A stretch of DNA of 64,000 nucleotides from Okapia johnstoni. Lineage: Eukaryota > Chordata > Mammalia > Artiodactyla > Giraffidae. Below are positions 11,975 through 21,112 of the stretch, in pieces. The position numbers and the translations under genes are program-made. Positions within the stretch are counted from its first letter, which is position 1. Each line of letters starts with the position of its first letter. Under the pieces are notes generated by a model, which searched no databases, was not told the origin of the DNA, and saw only the letters and a program-made list of their open reading frames with translations. Location: assembly GCA_024291935.2 (NCBI GenBank), contig CM044315.1, forward strand, positions 78,722,385 through 78,786,384. The letters are read 5' to 3'.

Positions 11975-12029
11975 GACATGTCATAGTGGAAGTATTTGGT
12001 TTTAGAACTCTGAATTTGAATAGTCTGTC

Positions 12030-12272
12030 GCTGATGGTGGTGGGGTAGTTGCCAAGTTGTGTCTGACTCTTGTGACCCCATGGACGATAGCTAACCAGGT
12101 TCTTCTGTCCATGGGATTTCCCAGGCAAGAATACTGGAGTGGGTTGCCATTTTCTTCTGCAAGGGATCTTCCTGACTCAGGGATGGAACCCAGGTCTCCT
12201 GCATTGCAGGCCATCTCTTGCATTGCAGGCAGTCTCTTGCATTGCAGGCAGATTCTTTTACTAGCTGAGCCA
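12030..12272 (-). mobile_element. Bov-tA SINE, reverse, with internal expansion
   Basis: It reads GTTGCCAAGTTGTGTCTGAC to CTTTTACTAGCTGAGCCAC in reverse. The tRNA-like part is lengthened by a 19-bp tandem repeat at 12195-12251. Confidence 0.9.
12195..12251. repeat. 19-bp unit repeated three times
   Basis: Units TCTCCTGCATTGCAGGCCA, TCTCTTGCATTGCAGGCAG and an exact copy of the second run head to tail. They arise from the normal single CTGCATTGCAGGCAGATT stretch of the SINE. Confidence 0.95.
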
Positions 12273-12364
12273 CATTGATTTGAATTTAATTTCTCAGTGT
12301 TGTAATTTCTTCCTTTTTAAAATGGAGATGATAATACCTATCTTGCAGAGTTGTCATAAAGCTT

Positions 12365-12709
12365 CAGTTCAGTTCAGTTCAGTTGCTCAGTCGTGTCTGA
12401 CTCTTTGCAACCCCATGGACTGTAGCATGCCAGGCTTCCCTGTCCATCACCAACTACCAGAGCTTACTCAAACTCATGTCCATTGCTTCGATGATGCCAT
12501 CCAGCTAGCTCATCCTCTGTCGTCCCCTTCTCCTCCCACCTTCAATCTTTCCCAGCATCAGGGTCTTTTCAAATGAGTCAGTTCTCTGCATCAGGTGGCC
12601 CAAGTACTGGAGTTTCAGCTTGAGCATCAGTCCTTCCAGTGAATATTCGGACTGATTTCCTTTAGGATGGACTGGTTGGATCTCCTTGCTGTCCAGGAGA
12701 CTCTCAAGA
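12365..12709 (-). mobile_element. BovB 3' end fragment, reverse
   Basis: It begins CAGTTCAGTTCAGTTCAGTT and ends with GACTCTCAAGA. A perfect 12-bp TSD GTCATAAAGCTT lies at 12353-12364 and 12710-12721. Confidence 0.95.
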
Positions 12710-12790
12710 GTCATAAAGCTTAGAGATAGCAAATGCAAAAACACTTGGTAGAATCCATGACCTATGGTAAATGGTGGTTGTGGTTATTAT

Positions 12791-13215
12791 TTCCAGAAGC
12801 ATTGTGGATGAATGTATGGTCTACTTGGGAGTCCTAAGAAACTTTCTTAATTCTCTGGAAAATGATTTGTGGAATTCCTACTTTGGAAGAATGAAATATA
12901 TCTTATAGGATATTTAGTTCACTGACTTTTTTATTGACAGCTTTTCCAATTAGTTTCTCCAAGAAAAGCTTTTAATTATACTTTGTTTGTGAAAAAGAAA
13001 TCAATCCCAAGATAAGTGAAAATTAGCCTTCGAAAAGACAAACCTGCTTATGGGAAAGGGAAAAAGTTCTGAACTTCCCAGTTAATAAATATTGAAGTTG
13101 AGAACACACTAAAAAATTCTTTGTGTCCTTGTAAGCACATGATTTTGGCATTTTTGAAAGAGTGCTGAAGGCTGTTTCCTAGTTTAAGAACAAAACTGAT
13201 TAAGCTTTTCTCACA
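12791..13215. other. No recognised feature
   Basis: AT-rich intronic sequence. Confidence 0.4.
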
Positions 13216-13444
13216 CAGTGCTTCTTAGCAGGGGCATTATTGGCATTTAGGGCAAGACAATTCTTTGTTGTGCAGGACTGTTGTGTGCATTGTAGGACAT
13301 TTAGCTTCCCTGGCCCTGCCCACTAAAATGCCAAAAGTGCCCACCCCCCCCATTGTGACACCCCCGCCATTGTGACAATAGCTCTTCCCTGAGAAGAGCC
13401 TCCTTCCCCCTGAATTTTCACATGTCCTTACTGGAGAACCACTG
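13216..13444 (+). mobile_element. MER20 (hAT-Charlie) DNA transposon fossil
   Basis: The body contains GGGCATTATTGGCATTTAGG, TTCTTTGTTGTGCAGGACTG and TGTGTGCATTGTAGGACATT, and ends GAGAACCACTG, matching MER20 end to end. The middle carries a short local repeat of the CCCCC.CCATTGTGACA unit. Confidence 0.85.
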
Positions 13445-14444
13445 GGACTCTCGCTCGGATATATTTAGTGAAGCAGCTCACAGTATCATCAGCTTCCATT
13501 TAGGAATTTCAAGTTTTTGCAAGCTAAAAATTCATTATTCTTGATCATCAGTGTGTCGTCTTTTGAATCAAATAGCCTTGATAGCAAGAGTAACTGTAGT
13601 TGTTTTTCCTGTTCTACCCAAAATGTGTACTTTAAAGGGCACCATTAACATCAAAAGGTAATATTCCATAAATGACATCAGGGGAGATAATCTAGAGTCT
13701 GAAAATAGCATAAAATCTCACATGTTTCAAAGAATGTATTGTCTCATTTTAAAATTAGTCATTTTCAGATTTAAAAAAACAGCATATGGTTTTAGAGTCT
13801 GTTCATACACACCTTTGCTGCCTTTTATGGCTAAATTAAAATTTATCAGATTAAATTGAAAGCTATTTGTAACTTGGTTGGTTTCGTTTAAAATGTGGTC
13901 ATTCAGTATGTTGGCCAGGGGAGCAGAAGGCATGGTTTGGAGGTTTTCCCATGCTCAGCACTTCTCCAAAATGGATTAATAAAGTTCTTACTCCCATAAG
14001 GGGACTGTACTTTTTCCCACTCACCTCCTTCAACTGTCTAGTAATTAGTATTGCTTTAGCTATAATAAGGGCTCTACAACTAAATATCAGTGTTTTTCAT
14101 GAGTGTTTGTATATTTTGAGTTTGTGGATTTGAATAAGGAAAGCTATCCAAAAATTCTCCTAGTGCTTTTGAGTTTTTAGCTTAAAATATAAATACTCCT
14201 TGGACCAAGAACTACAGTTGAACTGTTGCAGAATAAAAGTTTGAGAATCATGAGACTTGGCTTGCACATTGGGATGCTATTTATTTGCCAAATCGTCAGT
14301 TTTTATGGCCTGAGCATACTACATAGCTGTTGTATTGGCAATAGACTTTAAAAAAAGAACAAACTTTAAAATTCTTTTTTTTATTAGAAAAGTTAAATAT
14401 AGAAAAAAGTGTAATATACTATCACCCAGTATTAACAAATATTA
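13445..14444. other. No recognised feature
   Basis: About 1 kb of AT-rich intron with no family that I can name. Confidence 0.45.
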
Positions 14445-14455
14445 GTTAGTGAAAA

Positions 14456-15597
14456 CTGTGGAAAATTCTTAAAGAGATGGGAATATCAGATTACCTTACC
14501 TGTCTCCTGAGAAACATGTATGCAGGTCAGGAAGCAACAGTTAGAACTGGACATGGGACAATGGACTGGTTGAAAATTGGGAAAGGAGTCTGACAAGGCT
14601 GTATATTGTCACCCTGCTCATTCAACTTATATGTAGAGTACATCATGTGAAATGCCAGGCTGGATGAGTCACAAGCTGGAATCAAGACTGCCGGGAGAAA
14701 TATCAACAACTCAGATATGCAGATGATAACCACTGTAATGGCAGAAAAGGAAAGGAAACTAAAGAGCCTCTTGATGAGGGTGAAAGAGGAGAGTGAAAAA
14801 GCTGACTTAAAACTCAACATTAAAGAAACTAATATCATAGCAGCCAGTCTCATCAGATCATGGCAAATAGAAGAGGGAAAAGTGGGAAGCAGTGACTTGG
14901 ACTCTAAAATCACTGAGGATGGTGCCAGTAGCCATGAAATTAAAAGACACTTGCTCTTTGAAAGGAAAGCTATGACAAACTTAGTGTATTAAAAAGCGGA
15001 GACATCACTGTGCCAACAAAGGTGCATATAGTCAAAGCTATGTTTTTTTCCATGTACGGTTGTGAGAGATGGACCATAAAGAAGGCTGAGCGCCAAAGAA
15101 TTGATGCTTTTGAATTGTGCTGGCGAAGACTCTTGAGAGTCCTTTGGACAGAAAAGAGATCAAACCAGTCAATCCTAAAGGAAATCAACCCTTAATATTC
15201 ATTGGAAGGACTGATGCTGAAGTTGAAAGCTCCAATACTTTGGCCACCTGATGCGAAGAACTGACTCATTAGAAAAGACCCTGATGCCGGGAAAGATTGA
15301 AGGCAGGAGGTGAAGGGGATGACAGAGGATGAGATAGTTGGATGGCATCACTGACTCCATGGACATGATTGAGCAAGCTCTGGGAGTTAGTGATGGATAG
15401 GGAAGCCTGGCATGCTGCAGTCCTTGGGCCCCAAAGAGTTGGACATGACTGAGCAACGGAACTGAACTGACTCAATGGATATGAGTTTAAGCAAACTCTG
15501 GGAGATAGTGAAGGACAAGGAAGCCTTGAGTGCTGCAATCTATGGGGGGTTGCAAAGAGTCAGACATGACTTAGCGACTGAACAAAAATAACAACAA
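14456..15597 (+). mobile_element. BovB LINE, 3' 1.1 kb
   Basis: It covers the RT C-terminal half to the 3' end on the + strand, with many in-frame stops (the YADD region reads as an altered QMQMITTVMAE-type frame). An 11-bp TSD GTTAGTGAAAA lies at 14445-14455 and 15598-15608. The last about 110 bp is present twice (see findings). Confidence 0.93.
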
Positions 15598-17030
15598 GTT
15601 AGTGAAAAAAAATAAGAAAATTAGCAAACATATCATTTTATATTTGTTGTGATATTTTAATAAAAATGAACAAAACATTATTGCTATATATGTCTCCTTT
15701 TTTCCCTTCCTTATTTCATTTTTCTTCTTTGCCACCAAGGCAACTACTACGATGAACTTAGTGACTGCCTTTCTAGTTTGTGCTTTTAGACATTTACTAT
15801 AAATATGTATCTTTAAATAATAATTTAAAGAAGAACTATACAAAAAAAGATCTTAATGACCCGGATAACTATGATGGTGTGGTCACTTACCTAGAGTCAG
15901 GCATCCTGGAGTGTGAAGTCAAAGGGACCTTAGGAAACATCACTATGAACAAAGCTAGTGAAGGTGACGGAATTCCAGTTGAGCTATTTCAAATCCTAAA
16001 AGATGATGCTGTGAAAGTGCTGCACTCAATATGTCAGCAAATTTGGAAAACTCAGCAGTGCCCAAAGGACTGGAAAAGGTAGTTTTCATTCCAGTCCTAA
16101 AGAAGGGCACTGCCAAAGAGTGTTCAAACTACCGCACAATTGCACGCATTTCATATGCTGGCAAGGTCATGCTCAAAATCCTCCAAACTAGGCTTCAGCA
16201 GTCTGTGAACTGAGAACTTTCAGATATACAAGCTGGATTTAGAAAAGGTAGAAGAACCAGAGACCAAATTGCCAACATCTGTTGGTCATAGAAAAAGCAA
16301 GAGAGTTCCAGAAAAACATCTACCACTGCTTCATTGACGATGCCAAAGCCTTTGACTGTGTGGGTCACAACAAACTGTGGAAAATTCTGAAAGAGATGGG
16401 AATACCAGACCACCTTACCTGCTTCCTGAGAAATCTGTATGCAGTTCAAGAAGCGACAGAACATAATATGAACCAACAGACTGGTTCAAAATTGGGAGAG
16501 GAGTGCTTCAAGGCTGTATATTATTACCCTGTTTATTTAACTTATATGTAGAGTACATCATGCAGAATGCTGGGCTGGGTGAAGCACAGCTGGAATCAAG
16601 ATTGCTGGGAGAAATATCAATAACTTCAGATATGCAGATGACACCACTGTTATGGCAGAAAGCAAAGAGGAACTAAAGAGCGTCTTGATGAAAGTGAAAG
16701 AGGAGAGTGAAAATGCTGGCTTAAAACTCAGCTTTCAAAAAATGAAGATCATGACATCCAGTTTCATCACTTCACGGCATGTAGATGGGGAAACAATGGA
16801 AACAATGAAAGACTTTATTTTCTTGGGCTCCAAAATCACCGCAGATGGTGACTGCAGCCATGAAATAAAAAGACGCTTGCTCCTTGGAAAAAAAGCCATG
16901 ACCAACCTAGACAGCATATTAAAAAACAGAGATGTTACTTTGCCGACAGTAGTCTGTCTAGTCAAAGCTATGGTTTTTCCAGTAGTCATGTGTGGATGTG
17001 AGAGTTGGACCATAAAGAAGGCTGAGTGCT

Positions 17031-17442
17031 CAATACAGTATACTAATGCATGTATATGGAATTTGAAAGATGGTAATGGTAACCCTATATGTGAGACAGA
17101 ATAAGAGACACAGATGCATAGAACAGTCCTGTGGACTCTGAGGGAGAAGGTGAGGGTTGGACGTTCTGGGACAATAACATTGAAACATGTATATTGTCAT
17201 ATGTGAAGCAGAACACCATTCCATGTTCTATGCATGGGACGGATGCTCAGGGATGGAGCGTTGGGATGACACTGAGGGATGGGAGGGGGAGGGAGGTGGG
17301 AGGAGGGTTTGGGAGGGGGAGCACATGTGAATCCATGGCTGATTCATGTCGATGTATGGCAAAAACTACTACAATATTGTAAAGTAATTAGCCCCCAACT
17401 AAAATAAAAAAAAATAGTAAAATTAAAAAAAAAAAAAAAAAA
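17031..17442 (+). mobile_element. Young 5'-truncated L1 inserted in BovB
   Basis: This 412-bp L1 3' UTR ends with GTAAAGTAATTAGCCCCCAA, AAAATAAA and a long poly(A). It interrupts the BovB frame and is flanked by the perfect 17-bp TSD AAAGAAGGCTGAGTGCT (17014-17030 and 17443-17459). Confidence 0.95.
17281..17320 (+). other. G-rich tract with quadruplex potential
   Basis: At least five runs of three or more G separated by short loops lie within 40 bp of the L1 3' UTR. G-rich 3' UTR tracts of this kind are known in mammalian L1. Folding is inferred, not shown. Confidence 0.7.
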
Positions 17443-17965
17443 AAAGAAGGCTGAGTGCTGAAGAATTGTTGTTTTTGAACTGTGGTGTTGGAGAAGGCTC
17501 TTGAGTGTCCCTTGGACTGCAAAGAGATCAAACCAGTCCATCCTAAAGGAGATCAGTCCTGAATATTCACTGGAAGGATGGATGCTGAAGCTCCAATACT
17601 TGGGCCACCTGATTCGAAGAACTGACTTATTAGAAAAGACCCTGATGCTGGGAAAGATTGAAGGCAGGAGGAGAAGGGGATGAAAGAGGACGAGATGGTT
17701 GGATGTCATCACCAACTCAATGGACATGAGTTTGAGCAAGCTCCAGGAGATGGTGAAGGACAGGGAAGCCTGGCATGCTGTAGTCCATGGGGTCACAAAA
17801 AGTTGGGCTGGACTGAGCGGCTCAACAGCAACAAAATAATAATTACAGTACCCAATGGGCTTGAATGCTTACTACTTGCCAGACACTGTTCATTTAATCA
17901 ATAACCTTATGGTGACTGTAAGGATTAAATGAATTAATACATATAAAATGTTATAGGAAATATAA

Positions 17966-18171
17966 AGTGAAAGTGTTAGTTGCTCAGTCATGTCCGACTT
18001 TGCGACCCCATGGACCATCCCACCAGGCTCCTCTGTCCATGGAATTCTCCAGGCGAGAATACTGGAGTGGGTAGCCGTTCCCTTCTCCAGAGGATTTTTC
18101 CGACCCAGGGATCAAACCGGGTCTTCTGCACTGCAGACAGATTCTTTACCGTCAGAGCCACCGAAGAAGTC
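17966..18171 (-). mobile_element. Bov-tA SINE, reverse
   Basis: It reads AGTGAAAGTGTTAGTTGCTC through CTGGAGTGGGTAGCCGTTCC to TTTACCGTCAGAGCCACCG. Confidence 0.92.
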
Positions 18172-18179
18172 CATATAAT

Positions 18180-18309
18180 GCAGGTACTAGTTTATTTCCA
18201 TTTTGTAAATAATGTAGAAGTTTTAAAATAACTTGGCTGGGTTCATATAGCTGCAAGCTACAGAGCGAGGATTTGAAGCCAGATTTGTTCTGGAGGCTGT
18301 ACCTTTAAT
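18180..18309 (-). mobile_element. MIR SINE remnant, reverse
   Basis: The string GGGTTCATATAGCTGCAAGC followed by GAGCGAGGATTTGAAGCC matches the reversed MIR core. Part may continue left of the Bov-tA. Confidence 0.55.
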
Positions 18310-18323
18310 CAATGTATACCTTT

Positions 18324-18487
18324 TTTTTTTTTAAGTTCTACCAGTTTATTGCTACCAACCTATCTCCCTCCACCCTCATGCACGCGTGCTCAGTCATGTA
18401 ACCCCATGGACTGCAGCCCACCAGGCTCCTCTGTCCATGGACTTTTCCAGGCAAGAATACTGGAGTGGGTTGCCATTTCCTTCTCCA
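18324..18487 (-). mobile_element. Bov-A-related retrosequence with AATAAA tail
   Basis: On the minus strand a Bov-A monomer is followed by about 50 bp of unrelated sequence containing AATAAA (at 18344-18349 in the complement), then a poly(A) run. The perfect 14-bp TSD CAATGTATACCTTT lies at 18310-18323 and 18488-18501, so the whole unit inserted at once. Confidence 0.75.
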
Positions 18488-18547
18488 CAATGTATACCTT
18501 TAAATCAATCCTGCCTTTCTATAAATATATGTTATTTTATATGTATT

Positions 18548-18697
18548 TAAAATTTAATTAATAAATTATCTTGGCTGTATCAGGTCTTAGTTGTGGCGTT
18601 CCGGCTTCTCTCTAGCTGTGGTGTGAGAGCTCTGGAGTGTGTGGGCTCTCTAGTTGTGGCTCACCGGCTCAGTAGTTGAGGCATTCAGGCTTAGTCT
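18548..18697 (-). mobile_element. CHR-type SINE, partial, reverse
   Basis: The T-rich tail and the body (AGTTGTGGC motifs) are present but the tRNA-like head is missing. The next CHR copy abuts it. Confidence 0.75.
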
Positions 18698-18699
18698 AA

Positions 18700-19043
18700 T
18701 AATTTTTATTTATTTCTTTACTTTATTTGCTTTTGACTGTGCTGGGTCTTTGCTGCAACCCGAGCCTTTGTCTAATTGCCGCAAATGGGGGCCACTTTCT
18801 GGTTTCCGTGTGTGGGCTTCTCACTGTGGCAGCCTCCCTTGCTGCAAAGCAGGGGCTCCAGGGGTATGGGCCTTAGTAGTTGCTGCCAGCGGGCTCATCA
18901 GCTGTGGCTCCCAGGCTCCAGAACACAGGCTCAACAGTTGGCTCAGGCCCAGCTGCTCTGCGGCGGGTGGGATCCTTCTGGACTAGGGATCGAATCTGCG
19001 TCTCCTGTGTTGGCAGGTGGCTGTTGAGCCACTGGGAAGCCCC
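18700..19043 (-). mobile_element. Long CHR-type SINE, reverse
   Basis: It reads CTGTGCTGGGTCTTTGCTGC to GGCTGTTGAGCCACTGGGAA, the long CHR form in reverse, likely inserted in the preceding copy. Confidence 0.85.
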
Positions 19044-19204
19044 CTTGTATGTTTTAAAAATACATTAAAAAAAATGAAAATGGTATCATTCTATAGGGAT
19101 AGTCCCATCATTTTTTTGGTAACTTCTTAAAAATTGTTTTCAGTTCAGTTTTAATGATACCGTGAACTACAACTTGCTTCTTTCCACTCCCACTCAGTAT
19201 TGCT

Positions 19205-20168
19205 TTTTTTTTTTTAGCCTATTTTATTTTTTAAACTATTTCTTTTAATTGAAGCTTAGTTGACTTAAAATGTTGTATTGCTTTTAGGTGTATAGCAAAG
19301 TGATTCAGTTTTACATATATATGTATATCCTTTTCCATTATAGGTTATTACAAGATATTGAATATAGTTCCTGTGCTATACAGTAGTCCTTGTTGTTTAT
19401 CTGTTTTATATATGGTAGTGTGTATCTGCTAATGCCAGACTCTTAATTTACCCTGCCCCTTCCATCCCCTTCAGTACTGTTCAGTTTGTTTTCTGTGTCT
19501 GTGAGTGTATTTCTATTTTGAAAGTAATTTCATTTGTATCATTTTTTTAGATTCCACATATGTGACATCATATATTTGTCTTTCTCTGACTTGCATCATT
19601 TAACATGATTACCTCTAGGTTTCATCCATGTTGCTAAAAATGACATTACTTCAATTTTTATGGCTGAGAAATATTCCATTGTATGTGTGTATGTATCACA
19701 CACATACCCCCCACATCTTTTTTTTTTTTAATTTTTATTAGAGTATAGTTGATTTACAATGTTGTATTAGTTTCTGCTGTACAACAAAGTGAATCGCTTA
19801 TCCATATACATATATTCACTCTTTTTTAGATTCTTTTCCCATAAAGATCATAAAACAGTACTGAGTAGAGTCCCTTATGCTATACAAGAGGTCCTTATTA
19901 GTTCCCTATTTTACATATAGTAGCGTGCATATATCAATCCACATCTCCCAATTTTCCCTCTCACCCTCTCCCCGCTAGTAACCATAAGTTTGTTTTCTAT
20001 ATCTGTGATTCTGTTTCTGTTTTGTAAATAAATTCCTTTATAACCTTTTTTTTAATAGCACATTATATCACATCATCTTTATCCATTGATCTGTTGAAGG
20101 CCTTAGATTGCTTCCATGTCTTGGCTATTGTAAATAGTGCTGCAATGAACATTGGGGTATATATATCT
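19205..20168 (-). mobile_element. L1 3' region, host of a nested L1
   Basis: The reversed L1 3' UTR (GTATAGCAAAGTGATTCAG, CCTGTGCTATACAGTAG) continues into ORF2 end sequence at 20072-20168 (TTGCTTCCATGTCTTGGC). It is interrupted by another L1 3' end. Confidence 0.85.
19726..20071 (-). mobile_element. L1 3' end nested in the L1
   Basis: A T-rich start, TTTATTAGAGTATAGTTGAT and GCTGTACAACAAAGTGAATC mark a second reversed L1 3' UTR. It splits the CACATC...TTTATCCATT join of the host L1. Confidence 0.8.
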
Positions 20169-20644
20169 TTTTTTTCTTTAAAAAATTTTTTTCAAGTATA
20201 GCTGATTTACATATTGTGTTAGTTTCGGGAATACAGCACAGTGATTCCATTATACATGTATATATCTCTGTTCTGTTTTGGAATCTTTCCACTTATATGT
20301 TATTAAAAAGTGTTGAATATAGTTCCCTGTGCTATACAGTAGGCCCTATTGATTATCTGTTTTATATATAGCAGTGTGTATCTGTTAATCCCAAGCTCCT
20401 AATTTATCCCTCCCCACCTTTCCCCTTTGGTAATCATAAATTTGTTTTCTATATCTGTGGGTCCATTTCTGTTTTATAAATAAGTTCATTTGTATCTTTC
20501 TCTCTTTTTTTTTAGATTCCACATATAAGTGATATCATATTTGTCTTTCTCTGTCTGGCTTACTTCAGTTTGTATGATATCTCTAGGTGCATCCATTTGC
20601 TGCAAATGGCATTATTTCTTTCTTTTTTATAGCTGAGTAATACT

Positions 20645-20682
<38 letters not shown>

Positions 20683-21112
20683 TGTGTGTGTCTGTGTGTG
20701 TCTGTGTGTCTGTGTCTGTGTCTGTGTTTACATACGCTGCATTTTCTTTATCCATTCCTCTGTCAATGAACATTTAGGTTGCTTCCATGTCTTGGCTATT
20801 GTAAATAGTCCTTTAATGAACATTGGGGTGCATATATCTTTTCAAATTATAATTTTTTCTGGATACATGACGAGGAGGGGGATTACAGGATCATATGCTA
20901 GTTCTGTATTTAGTTTTTAAAGTAGCCTCCATACTGTTCTCCATAGTGGTTCTATCAATTTGTATTCCCACCAACAGGGGAGGGGAGGGTTCCCTTGTCT
21001 CCACATCCTCTCCAGCATTTATTGTTTGTAGACATTTTGGTGATGCCCATTCTGACTGGTGTGAGGTGATACTCTCATTGTAGTTTTGATTTGCATTTCT
21101 CTAATAGTGATG
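20169..21112 (-). mobile_element. Third L1 3' region in the stack
   Basis: Another T-rich start is followed by CAAGTATAGCTGATTTACAT and continues into reversed ORF2 (TCTCCATAGTGGTTCTATCA). It is cut by the BovB at 21113 and resumes at 24536. Confidence 0.85.
20647..20727. repeat. (TG)n / (TGTGTC)n microsatellite
   Basis: A pure TG run grades into TGTGTC-type imperfect units. It lies in the L1 at the place where L1 copies usually read TTGTATATATGTA. Confidence 0.95.

Larger units (their letters stand above)
11975..12790 (+). mobile_element. MIR-like SINE split by two younger elements
   Basis: Pieces at 11985-12029, 12273-12364 (AAAATGGAGATGATAATACC) and 12722-12790 fit one MIR. A Bov-tA and a BovB 3' fragment have landed inside it. 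The ends are uncertain. Confidence 0.55.
15826..17833 (+). mobile_element. BovB LINE, 3' 1.6 kb, interrupted by L1
   Basis: The copy runs from the RT N-terminal linker (GAACTATACAAAAAAAGATC) to the 3' end CTCAACAGCAACAA. RT motifs such as CFIDDAKAFDCV and the DTTVMAESKEELKS block remain in broken frames. An 11-bp TSD AAATAATAATT lies at 15815-15825 and 17834-17844. An L1 3' end sits inside at 17031-17442. Confidence 0.94.

Noticed and set aside
20648..20920. Frame starting with a Cys-Val repeat
   Set aside because: It is a translation of the TG microsatellite inside L1.
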